Positions 1-6,280 of a stretch of DNA of 7,321 nt are shown piece by piece. The position numbers and the translations under genes are program-made. The notes under the pieces were generated by a model. The model was given only the letters and a program-made list of their open reading frames with translations, was not told the DNA's origin and did no database searches. The stretch lies in assembly GCA_050289385.1 (NCBI GenBank), contig JBNKFQ010000136.1, positions 1-7,321 on the forward strand, given 5' to 3'. Position 1 is the first letter of the stretch; each line of letters begins with the position of its first letter. The DNA is from JBNKFQ01 sp050289385 (GTDB lineage Bacteria > Pseudomonadota > Gammaproteobacteria > Pseudomonadales > Porticoccaceae).

Positions 1-2
1 AT

Positions 3-1577
3 GCCGCTACCGGGGAAGAAGATGTCAATGGTAGCGAGTTGCGTGGTGGACGCTTCGCATTGCGCTGGACCCCTACCGAAAAAGCGACGGTAGATGTGCT
101 GGTAATGGCAAACAGCACCAATCAAAAAGCGCGAATTGGATCTGGAGGTAACACGGCACATAACACCTATACCCCATCTGCAAATGGCCCGCTGGATGTA
201 CGTCCCATAAACCCGGAAAACCCGCAACTGCAGAACATATTTCCCGGATTCAGAAATACGCATGACTCGGTATTTAATCTCAAATTCTCTTACGATTTTG
301 ACGATGTATCTTTATCGGTCATGGGAGCCAGAAAAAATCAGTCCAGCTACCGTTACTACAATAGTGCTGCATGGTATAGCGTGTATGACGATGTCACCAT
401 GATTCTGTCAGAAGACGTGTCCGACTCAGATACCATCACTTTTGAAACCCGGCTGGTTTCGACTGGTGACGGCCCCTTTGAGTGGATTGCGGGTCTCTGG
501 TATGAAGATATGGATGGGTTGTGGGCAGAATACGACCCGGTAAAGACCCCAATGGGCTCTGCGACTATTTTTGGAACCGAATACGACAGCGGTGATTTTC
601 TGAAAAATTATGAAGAATTTCGAGCTTCCAGCGAGTTGGCTGGTTACGGTGAAGTGGGTTACCGGTTCACGGATGACCTGAAACTGTCGGTTGGTTTTCG
701 TCGCTCGCGTGTGGAGCTGGATCAGGGGGTAGATCGTGCGTCAGGCGCTTTCGACGGCGGCCGTGTAGCGCGCATTGGTGCCGATGAAAGTGTTTCCGAG
801 ATAGTGAATACCTACCGGGCAAACCTGGAATATACAGTGAACGACGATATCCTTGCTTATGCCACGGTATCTTCCGGTTATCGCGCTGGCGGCTACAATG
901 CTGGTGGTTTGCTGACGTCGACGTCGCGTTACGGTTCTGACTCGATCTGGAATTATGAGTTAGGTTTGCGAACTTCCTGGCTGGACCGACGGTTAACCGC
1001 TAACCTCTTTTTGTATTACCTCGACTGGTCAGATATACAAATAACCCAGTGGGATAACGTGGCTCTGGCAGGACGCACGCAAAATGCCGGTAAAGCGGAG
1101 GTTAACGGGGCGGAGCTGGAATTAAGCTATATCGCGTCCGACAACCTGACAATTTATGTAAATTACTCGTTGATCGATGCCAGTTTTGTCGATCCATATA
1201 TTTACGAAGGCACTGGACAAGTTCGTGCTGAAGCCGGTTCTCAATTGCCCGGTTCGTCCAAACACACCTTTTCCACAATTGTCGATTGGCAAAATTCAAT
1301 TACTTCGACTCTGGATCTGGTCGCGAGTGCAAACTTTCGCTACATCGCTGGCCGGCGCTCGGAATTGGGATGGGGCCTGCCTGATGTGGAAGACTACGAG
1401 CTGCTCAATCTAAAACTTGGCGTCTTGCACAATGACGGTTTTGGGGTATCGCTGTTTGCGGATAATGCATTGGACAAGCGGGTCATCTTTAATCAATGGA
1501 TCTGGGCGTCACAATTAACCGCTTCCATGATGAATACACCGAGGACTGTTGGTCTGCGATTTGAATACGATTTTTAA
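3..1577 (+). CDS. TonB-dependent outer-membrane receptor, C-terminal barrel part (5' end cut by window)
   Basis: Energised import of a ligand such as a siderophore, haem, vitamin or glycan across the outer membrane is the family role; the ligand cannot be told here. The frame is open from position 3 to a TAA at 1575-1577, giving 524 codons. This is the beta-barrel part, and the N-terminal plug and TonB box lie upstream. Visible family signatures are E-x-RL-x-S followed by W-x-AGLWYE (about 447-512), YATVSSGYRAGGYNAGG (858-908), the YELGLR / LTANLFLYYLDWSDIQ segment (about 954-1040), and a closing block with FADNALDKR and PRTVGLRFEYDF. The final residue is Phe, as expected of a barrel assembled by the BAM machinery. 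The visible part has no cysteine. The TTG at 39 could be mistaken for a start, but the frame continues upstream with receptor-like sequence. The ATG at position 1 is in another frame. A hairpin follows the stop, so the receptor is probably transcribed separately from the genes downstream. Confidence 0.93.
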   Translation, partial: AATGEEDVNGSELRGGRFALRWTPTEKATVDVLVMANSTNQKARIGSGGNTAHNTYTPSANGPLDVRPINPENPQLQNIFPGFRNTHDSVFNLKFSYDFDDVSLSVMGARKNQSSYRYYNSAAWYSVYDDVTMILSEDVSDSDTITFETRLVSTGDGPFEWIAGLWYEDMDGLWAEYDPVKTPMGSATIFGTEYDSGDFLKNYEEFRASSELAGYGEVGYRFTDDLKLSVGFRRSRVELDQGVDRASGAFDGGRVARIGADESVSEIVNTYRANLEYTVNDDILAYATVSSGYRAGGYNAGGLLTSTSRYGSDSIWNYELGLRTSWLDRRLTANLFLYYLDWSDIQITQWDNVALAGRTQNAGKAEVNGAELELSYIASDNLTIYVNYSLIDASFVDPYIYEGTGQVRAEAGSQLPGSSKHTFSTIVDWQNSITSTLDLVASANFRYIAGRRSELGWGLPDVEDYELLNLKLGVLHNDGFGVSLFADNALDKRVIFNQWIWASQLTASMMNTPRTVGLRFEYDF

Positions 1578-1588
1578 TCGGTCTGTTG

Positions 1589-1622
1589 GAGCTGCATGGA
1601 TAGGCAATTATCTGTGCAGCTC
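1589..1622 (+). terminator. Terminator-like hairpin after the TonB receptor gene
   Basis: Positions 1589-1602 pair with 1609-1622 in an unbroken 14-bp stem (GAGCTGCA against TGCAGCTC, two G-T wobbles, then GATA against TATC) around the six-base loop GGCAAT. It starts 12 nt after the receptor stop codon. The downstream tail, TTTCACTT, is only partly T-rich, so intrinsic termination may be incomplete. The stem is nevertheless far better than background in this gap. Confidence 0.65.
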
Positions 1623-1730
1623 TTTCACTTGATATGCTGTGAAATGTTTGTCGAAAATAAAGGCTTTATTGCCTGCTATTAGCACTGTGATCTGCGACTC
1701 TTCGGATACCTGGAGTCACGAGCTCGCGCT

Positions 1731-1789
1731 TCCATTTTTTCTCCACTTTTTGTTAATCCTCCTCCATTTTTTCCTGTTTGTGATTTTTT
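1731..1789. repeat. Spaced T-tract cluster, possible curved DNA
   Basis: Four T-tracts of five or six bases have centres near 1737.5, 1749, 1769.5 and 1786.5. The first two intervals are about 11.5 and 20.5 bp, close to one and two helical turns; the last (17) is off phase. The unit tccattttttc is repeated exactly 32 bp apart. Phased tracts of this kind bend DNA and can attract nucleoid proteins such as H-NS-like factors or IHF; that role here is inference. Confidence 0.35.
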
Positions 1790-1921
1790 ATATCGGAAAT
1801 ATCGCAAAAATACCGTTAAAAAGTTTGTAAACAAGGTAAAGCACCTACGAAAAAGTGTCGCAAGAAAAAATAAACCTGAAGGCCCCGGGTTGAGTTTTAT
1901 GTTGCATAAGTTTGATGTTTT

Positions 1922-1952
1922 TTCACTTAAGTGGTATCTATCCGCAGATAAT
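1922..1952 (+). promoter_or_regulatory. Candidate sigma70-type promoter for the four-gene cluster
   Basis: GATAAT (1947-1952) matches five of six bases of the -10 consensus and sits in an AT-rich stretch. The best nearby -35 candidate is TTCACT (1922-1927), four of six, with a long 19-bp spacer. This is the best pair I could find in the gap, but the spacing and weak -35 make it tentative; an activator-dependent promoter would fit this appearance. It lies about 55-85 bp upstream of the possible start codons of the next gene. Confidence 0.3.
1924..1933. promoter_or_regulatory. Perfect palindrome CACTTAAGTG, possible operator
   Basis: A 10-bp perfect palindrome overlaps the candidate -35 element of the promoter ahead of the four-gene cluster. 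Its position would suit a dimeric regulator. No known regulator site was recognised, and a palindrome of this length can occur by chance, so the role is inference. Confidence 0.25.
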
Positions 1953-1974
1953 ATAAATGCATATTCCACCCAAT

Positions 1975-1999
1975 ATTACCGGTCCATCTCGGGGGTAAT
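1975..1999 (+). promoter_or_regulatory. Inverted repeat ATTACC-N13-GGTAAT over the upstream ribosome site
   Basis: ATTACC (1975-1980) can pair with GGTAAT (1994-1999). The right arm overlaps the GGGGG run (1991-1995), which is the only ribosome-binding candidate for the ATG at 2006. In RNA the hairpin would mask that site, favouring the ATG at 2033, or it could be a protein-binding dyad in DNA. The loop of 13 nt makes it modestly stable. Confidence 0.25.
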
Positions 2000-2005
2000 C
2001 GTCCA

Positions 2006-3169
2006 ATGATTTTCAGAGTCAGGATGTTCTCCATGATTTTTTGTCATCGCACAGCAGCATTTGTACTGCTTGGCATGCTGTTATTGCCGTCTTTGAGCCA
2101 TGCTGAAACCCGTGGTTTTGTCATTCATTACCTGCATCTCGCCACCCATAAACACGAGCTCAATTGCCCCAATGGTGACAATGGCGGTTTTGGAGAGGCA
2201 CGAGAAAGGGCATATCGATGGCAGGGATTCAGTGAAGAAAAGTTGAAGGAACTGTTCAGTGGCCAAACCAGGTACTCCGGTTTTGAACTCGAACGCATGA
2301 TGTATGAAAGCATCAAAAAAAATGGCAAGCCGGTAAGCGTAAAGCATTATCCCTGGCTGGTTCCTGACCAGCATCTCGCTACTGTACAAGGCCCGGAAGC
2401 TTTTGGTTTCGATCTTGATGGTCTGGGTGCGGAAGACAAGGACGGATTTATCGACCCGGAAACCGGGGAAGTTGGCGTCGACAATCAGGTTTATCGCGCC
2501 ATGGGGTGTTTTCGTGAATACGATATTGATTTGCCGTTACGTCCATCGTGGGCGGATGCGGCCTGGGTACAAATGACCCAGGTCAAGAAAATGCCGGCAT
2601 GGGTATTTGCAATCAGCGCAGATGATCTGGGTACAGACGGAGAAGCAACAGTTTCCTTTTACCGGGCAGTAGGGCGCCACCGTTTGAACCCTTCCGGCGG
2701 TGCTGTGGCTAATATGACATTTGTGGTCAACCCGAACCATCGCACTTATGGTGAATTCAAGGGCACTATCAAGAACGGTGTATTTACCTCAGACCCGGAA
2801 AGCGTTGACCTGATGATGGAAGGCGGCTTCCCGATTTATATTCGCCTCGCGTTGAAAAAAGCGCGCTTGCGCCTGAATTTGCAGTCGGGTAACGAAAAAG
2901 CAACCGGTTATGTGGCGGGCTATCAGCCCTGGCTCGATTTCTGGTACTACATTGCCCTGAACGGTTACGCTACGGACATTGGCCCCAGTTATCAGATGCT
3001 GGAAAAGTTTGCCGATGGTGATCCCGATCCGGAAACCGGCGCCAATACCACCATATCGGGAACTTATCGTATTGATGCCGTGCCTGCTTTTCTTGCTCAC
3101 CCTGATGGCACATTGATCACCGGTGACCAAAAACAATCTGTTGCCCTAAGCCGGCGCCAGGCAAATTAG
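2006..3169 (+). CDS. Exported protein of unknown family, first gene of the cluster
   Basis: I do not recognise a named family. The longest frame gives 387 aa from ATG 2006, but ATG 2033 (codon 10) has AGGA at 2021-2024 with 8-nt spacing and gives a neat Sec signal peptide (hydrophobic AAFVLLGMLLLPS, cleavage near SHA-ET at residue 33 of the long form), so 2033 may be the true start. The mature part is Trp/Tyr-rich with only two cysteines (C54 and C168, long-form numbering), which could form a disulfide after export. An acidic stretch at residues 135-161 (Asp at 136, 138, 144, 146, 150 and 159, ending GVDNQ, then YRAMGC) resembles a calcium-binding loop, and DPETG occurs twice (150-154 and 341-345). 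It is 14 nt upstream of the PSD/PSCyt gene and likely co-transcribed, so it is probably a periplasmic partner of that protein. No catalytic motif was found. Confidence 0.85.
   Translation: MIFRVRMFSMIFCHRTAAFVLLGMLLLPSLSHAETRGFVIHYLHLATHKHELNCPNGDNGGFGEARERAYRWQGFSEEKLKELFSGQTRYSGFELERMMYESIKKNGKPVSVKHYPWLVPDQHLATVQGPEAFGFDLDGLGAEDKDGFIDPETGEVGVDNQVYRAMGCFREYDIDLPLRPSWADAAWVQMTQVKKMPAWVFAISADDLGTDGEATVSFYRAVGRHRLNPSGGAVANMTFVVNPNHRTYGEFKGTIKNGVFTSDPESVDLMMEGGFPIYIRLALKKARLRLNLQSGNEKATGYVAGYQPWLDFWYYIALNGYATDIGPSYQMLEKFADGDPDPETGANTTISGTYRIDAVPAFLAHPDGTLITGDQKQSVALSRRQAN
2021..2024 (+). promoter_or_regulatory. Ribosome binding site favouring the start at 2033
   Basis: AGGA lies 8 nt before the ATG at 2033, a standard spacing. 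The alternative ATG at 2006 has only GGGGG 10 nt upstream, within an inverted repeat. Starting at 2033 also removes nine residues from the front of the signal peptide, leaving a conventional short basic n-region (MIFCHR). Confidence 0.4.
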
Positions 3170-3183
3170 CAGAGACCTGTTTT

Positions 3184-4875
3184 ATGTCCAGAATAAAACG
3201 TTACCCCATCATTGCCACACTGATAGTGGTTGCCGCAATTACTGTGGTCACCTGGTTATGGCGTCCGGATTCTGACCTGGTGGCAAATGGCCATGTGTCT
3301 GACAGCTCGGCCTTGCGAATTGAATCGATGAAGCGACTCAATCCGATGCAATTCGAACACATTATTCACGACCTTTTTGGCGATACGATTAAATTAAACA
3401 GCAGCCTGGTGGCTATTACACAGCGCGACAGTGGACTGTTGGAACTCGGTGCCGGCCATGTCAGTTTGTCTCCGCTGGGGGTCGAGGTGGCAGAAGAACT
3501 GGCAGCAGAAGTCGCGCGGCAGGTGGTCAGCGAACCGCACCGCAGCTCGCTGATACCCTGTCAGCCGGAATCAGAAACGGCTGTTGACAAAAACTGCGCA
3601 GAGCAATTTATCACCTCTGTCGGGCGCTTGTTGTTTCGACGTCCATTGACGGAGCTGGAACTGCGGCAATACTTGCAGTTGGCCACCATGACTACCGGGG
3701 CCAAAAATAATTTTTACGCGGGGTTGGAACGCAGCCTTATGAATATGCTGGTATCCCCGCAATTTCTGTTTCGTATCGAATACGCGCAACCGGATGGCGA
3801 TGGCGATTATGGTCTGACTGATTATGCCAAAGCGACGCGTCTCAGTTTTCTGTTGTGGGACAGCAGTCCCGACGGAGTTTTACTGACCGCAGCAGAGCGT
3901 GGCGACTTGCGCAGTCGCGATGGTTTGCAGCGGCAGGTAGACCGCATGCTTCTCTCGCCCAGGGTCGAACGCGGCGTGCGGCAGTTTTTTACTGACATGT
4001 TTGGTTTTGATCGTTTTGAAACTTTAATCAAGGACAGCAAACTCTACCCGGATTTTAGCCGGCAAGTTGCGCGCGACGCGCGCGAGCAGACCCTGCGAAC
4101 CGTCGTTTCGCATTTGTTAACAGAGCGCGGAGATTACCGCGATCTGTTTATTACACCAAAAACTTTTTTAACACCGTTGCTGGCTGCCCAACTGGAGATT
4201 CCACTGGTGCAGAATAAACCTAACGCCATGCCCGACCAGTGGCAGCCCTACGAATTTGAAGTGGATGACCCGCGCGTTGGTTTACTGGCGCAACCTGCGT
4301 TTGTAGCGTTGCACTCACACCCGGGACGTACCTCGCCAACCCTGCGGGGAAAAGCCTTGCGCGAGCACTTGCTGTGTCAGGAAGTACCTGCGCCACCTGG
4401 AGATGTCGACTTTACTCTGGTGCAGCAGGACGGCAGCCAAAGCGAACTCAAGACCATGCGTCAGCGTCTGTCGGCGCATGCGGTGAATCCCACTTGCGCC
4501 GGCTGCCACAAAATTACAGACCCCATTGGTCTGGCGCTGGAAAATTTTGATACGGGTGGCCGTTATCGTGAGCAAGAAAATGGTGTCGCTATTGACAGCA
4601 GTGGAGATCTGGACGGTATACCCTACAGTGACCCAAGAGGACTCGGTATTGCATTGCACGACAACCCGCATGTGGTTTCGTGTCTGGTACAACGTGTATT
4701 TGCCTATGGCACCGGGCGTGAACCTCGTGGCTCTGATCGCAAAGCACTAAAGCGTGTCGGCGAAGCGTTCGCCAAATCCGGATATCAGTTGCCGGCATTG
4801 TTGAGGCTGGTTGCAATCAGTGACGAATTTTATGGCAGTGCCGTGCATGAAGCCGAAACGGTGGCCGGGATTTGA
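3184..4875 (+). CDS. Membrane-anchored PSD/PSCyt protein (DUF1587-1595-1592-1588-1585) with one haem-c motif
   Basis: The protein has 563 aa. Residues 7-25 form a hydrophobic anchor after a basic N-terminus (MSRIKRYP), which places the bulk in the periplasm. In order I see a DUF1587/PSD3-like motif RLNPMQFEHIIHDLFG (51-66), a DUF1595/PSD5 region with RLLFRRPLTELE (about 138-197), DUF1592/PSD4 from about 205 to 335 (RLSFLLWDSSPD), DUF1588/PSCyt3 about 362-465 (RVGLLAQPAFVALHSHPGRT, RGKALREHLLCQ, then C438-A-G-C441-H442) and DUF1585/PSD2 about 485-551 ending AISDEFY. CAGCH is a CxxCH haem-c attachment motif, so a periplasmic cytochrome-like role is plausible. Longer relatives add an N-terminal cytochrome domain (PSCyt1), which is absent here. 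Other cysteines are C126, C138, C398 and C500. The reaction of the family is unknown. The gene is 14 nt after the previous stop, with a weak AGAG at 3171-3174, and 30 nt before the DUF1552 gene, its usual companion. Confidence 0.93.
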   Translation: MSRIKRYPIIATLIVVAAITVVTWLWRPDSDLVANGHVSDSSALRIESMKRLNPMQFEHIIHDLFGDTIKLNSSLVAITQRDSGLLELGAGHVSLSPLGVEVAEELAAEVARQVVSEPHRSSLIPCQPESETAVDKNCAEQFITSVGRLLFRRPLTELELRQYLQLATMTTGAKNNFYAGLERSLMNMLVSPQFLFRIEYAQPDGDGDYGLTDYAKATRLSFLLWDSSPDGVLLTAAERGDLRSRDGLQRQVDRMLLSPRVERGVRQFFTDMFGFDRFETLIKDSKLYPDFSRQVARDAREQTLRTVVSHLLTERGDYRDLFITPKTFLTPLLAAQLEIPLVQNKPNAMPDQWQPYEFEVDDPRVGLLAQPAFVALHSHPGRTSPTLRGKALREHLLCQEVPAPPGDVDFTLVQQDGSQSELKTMRQRLSAHAVNPTCAGCHKITDPIGLALENFDTGGRYREQENGVAIDSSGDLDGIPYSDPRGLGIALHDNPHVVSCLVQRVFAYGTGREPRGSDRKALKRVGEAFAKSGYQLPALLRLVAISDEFYGSAVHEAETVAGI

Positions 4876-4893
4876 GAAAGCAGAATAACCAGT

Positions 4894-4899
4894 GAGGAG
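4894..4899 (+). promoter_or_regulatory. Strong ribosome binding site of the DUF1552 gene
   Basis: GAGGAG ends 6 nt before the ATG at 4906. It is the best Shine-Dalgarno sequence in the cluster, suggesting the DUF1552 product is translated more strongly than its neighbours, and it fixes this start. Confidence 0.85.
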
Positions 4900-4905
4900 A
4901 AAAGC

Positions 4906-6234
4906 ATGAACCACAGCACAATTGACCGCAGGCGGTTCCTGCGCGGCATGTTGCAGGGCTCCGCCGTTGGAGTGGGGTTACCGTTGTTGGATATGTTTTT
5001 AAATGAAAATGGCAATGCCCTCGCATCGGGTGAGCCACTCCCCGCATGTTTTGGCACGTGGTACTGGGGCCTCGGGTTGTGTTACGGACATTGGGCGCCA
5101 GAAAAAACCGGTACCGACTATGAGCTTCGTCCGCAACTGCAAGTGTTGGCGCCGATCAAGGACAAAATTAATATTTTCAGTGGCATGCAAGCGCAGTTGG
5201 ACGGTACCACAGCACAAACTCATTTTTCCGGCCAACAGTGCATCATGACTGGCCGGGTGTCTGATGTTAAAGCGGGTTATGGTCGCAGCATTGACGAAGT
5301 GATTGCTGGCAAAATGACGGGGCGAACCCGTTTCCGCTCACTGACGGTATCCTGTGATGGCAATCCCACAATTACTTACAGCTCGCGTGGCAAAAATGCG
5401 ATGAACCCGCCAGAGATTTCTCCGCTGGCGCTATACAAACGCATTTTTGCCGGTGGCTTTCAAGACCCCAACCAGGATGGATTCAAACCGGATCCGGATA
5501 TCATGCTGCGCAAGAGCGCACTGTCGCTGGTCACCGAAGAACGGCACAAACTCTTGCAGCAGGCAGGTGCTGAGGACAAGGTTCGTCTCGACGAATTTTT
5601 CACGTCGTTACGAGCCCTGGAACAAAAACTGGCGCTGGAACTGGAAAAACCGGCACCGGCGCCAGCGTGCAAATTACCGGGGGCACCGGAAAATGAAACG
5701 CCCAATATAGAAATTGAAAACACACTCAACAACCATCATTTGTTCGCCGGCCTGATCAGCCACGCTCTTGCCTGCGGACAAACTCGTGTTTTCAATATGA
5801 CCATGAGCCATAACCTGGTGCGAGCAGGTGATCCAACCAGCGCCCATACCCATACCCACGAAGAGCACACCGACCCGGTTCTGGGTTATCAACCAACAGC
5901 CTTCTGGTTTGCCAGCCGTTATCTGGAAGGATTTCTCAAGGTTGTGCAATTGCTAGATGGCATCAGGGAAGGCGATGGAACCCTGCTGGATCGTACGCTG
6001 GTAATGGCTTATACCGACCACGGTGATTCCCGCGTGCACCACTATCGACAAATGCCGCTGTTTACAGCTGGTCGCGCTGGCGGCGGTATGAAAACCGGCT
6101 ACCACATTGCCGCCGAAAATGACCCCTGCAGCCGGGTAGCACTGACCTGTCAGCAGGCGCTGAAATTGCCGGTGGAAAGTTGGGGTGAGGGGTCGAATCG
6201 GGTTACCACCGGATTTTCCGAAGTGTTGGCCTGA
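4906..6234 (+). CDS. DUF1552 family protein, Tat-exported
   Basis: The 442-aa length is in the usual range of the family. The N-terminus has a twin-arginine signal: D7-R-R-R-F-L-R13 followed by a mildly hydrophobic stretch with GSAVGVGLPLLDMF, so the protein is probably folded, perhaps with a cofactor, before export. DUF1552 features follow: W-x-P ahead of the YELRPQL region (63-78), INIFSGM (89-94), H106 in the THFSGQQCIMTGR stretch, SIDEVIAGK (128-136), PPEISPLALYKRIF (168-181), LDEFFTSLRALEQKL (228-242), then GDGTLLDRTLVMAYTDHGD (356-374) and a closing GRAGGGMKTGYH. The late blocks resemble the DUF1501/alkaline-phosphatase-like fold. A His-rich patch, H314, H316, H318 and H321, with D371, H372, D374, H378 and H379 further on, could bind metal. 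The family's activity is unknown; it typically lies next to PSD/PSCyt genes, as here. Confidence 0.94.
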   Translation: MNHSTIDRRRFLRGMLQGSAVGVGLPLLDMFLNENGNALASGEPLPACFGTWYWGLGLCYGHWAPEKTGTDYELRPQLQVLAPIKDKINIFSGMQAQLDGTTAQTHFSGQQCIMTGRVSDVKAGYGRSIDEVIAGKMTGRTRFRSLTVSCDGNPTITYSSRGKNAMNPPEISPLALYKRIFAGGFQDPNQDGFKPDPDIMLRKSALSLVTEERHKLLQQAGAEDKVRLDEFFTSLRALEQKLALELEKPAPAPACKLPGAPENETPNIEIENTLNNHHLFAGLISHALACGQTRVFNMTMSHNLVRAGDPTSAHTHTHEEHTDPVLGYQPTAFWFASRYLEGFLKVVQLLDGIREGDGTLLDRTLVMAYTDHGDSRVHHYRQMPLFTAGRAGGGMKTGYHIAAENDPCSRVALTCQQALKLPVESWGEGSNRVTTGFSEVLA

Positions 6235-6280
6235 TGGATTCTGGAACAGTGAATCAAGAATAGTGAATGGCGATTTGAAT

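Larger units (their letters stand above)
1578..2005. other. AT-rich intergenic region of 428 bp
   Basis: No convincing gene lies here. From left to right it holds a terminator-like hairpin (1589-1622), T-tracts spaced at 1735-1740, 1747-1751, 1767-1772 and 1784-1789, A-tracts at 1806-1810, 1818-1822, 1850-1854 and 1865-1870, a perfect palindrome (1924-1933), a weak promoter candidate (about 1922-1952) and an inverted repeat (1975-1999) just before the next gene. The 11-base unit tccattttttc occurs twice (1731-1741 and 1763-1773), with a near copy at 1742-1752. No riboswitch, tRNA or other known RNA was recognised. Open frames on both strands here are short and of biased composition. Confidence 0.75.

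Noticed and set aside
1696..1717. GACTC / GAGTC inverted repeat
   Set aside because: Five-bp stem with a 12-nt loop is expected by chance in a region of this size.
1639..1830. 63-codon + frame from GTG with a strongly hydrophobic middle, like a small membrane protein
   Set aside because: The hydrophobic run comes from the T-tract cluster, which gives Phe and Leu codons by composition; no ribosome site precedes the GTG, and it directly follows the receptor's terminator-like hairpin.
1873..1899. AACC / GGTT arms around GGCCCC followed by TTTT, resembling a terminator
   Set aside because: Only four base pairs in the stem, and it would sit between a promoter candidate and nothing; too weak.
1679..1969. 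96-codon minus-strand frame across the intergenic gap
   Set aside because: Its composition is biased by A/T tracts, there is no recognisable domain, and it would run against all neighbouring genes. Kept only as a remote possibility.
4069..4083. GCGCGCG-A-CGCGCGC, a 15-bp odd-centred palindrome with Z-DNA-like alternation
   Set aside because: It lies inside the PSD/PSCyt coding sequence and is explained by Ala/Arg/Asp codons (VARDARE).
6237..6268. Two AGTGAAT copies and ATTCT/AGAAT arms in the gap before the repeat-protein gene
   Set aside because: Short matches in 46 nt; no promoter or terminator structure could be built from them.
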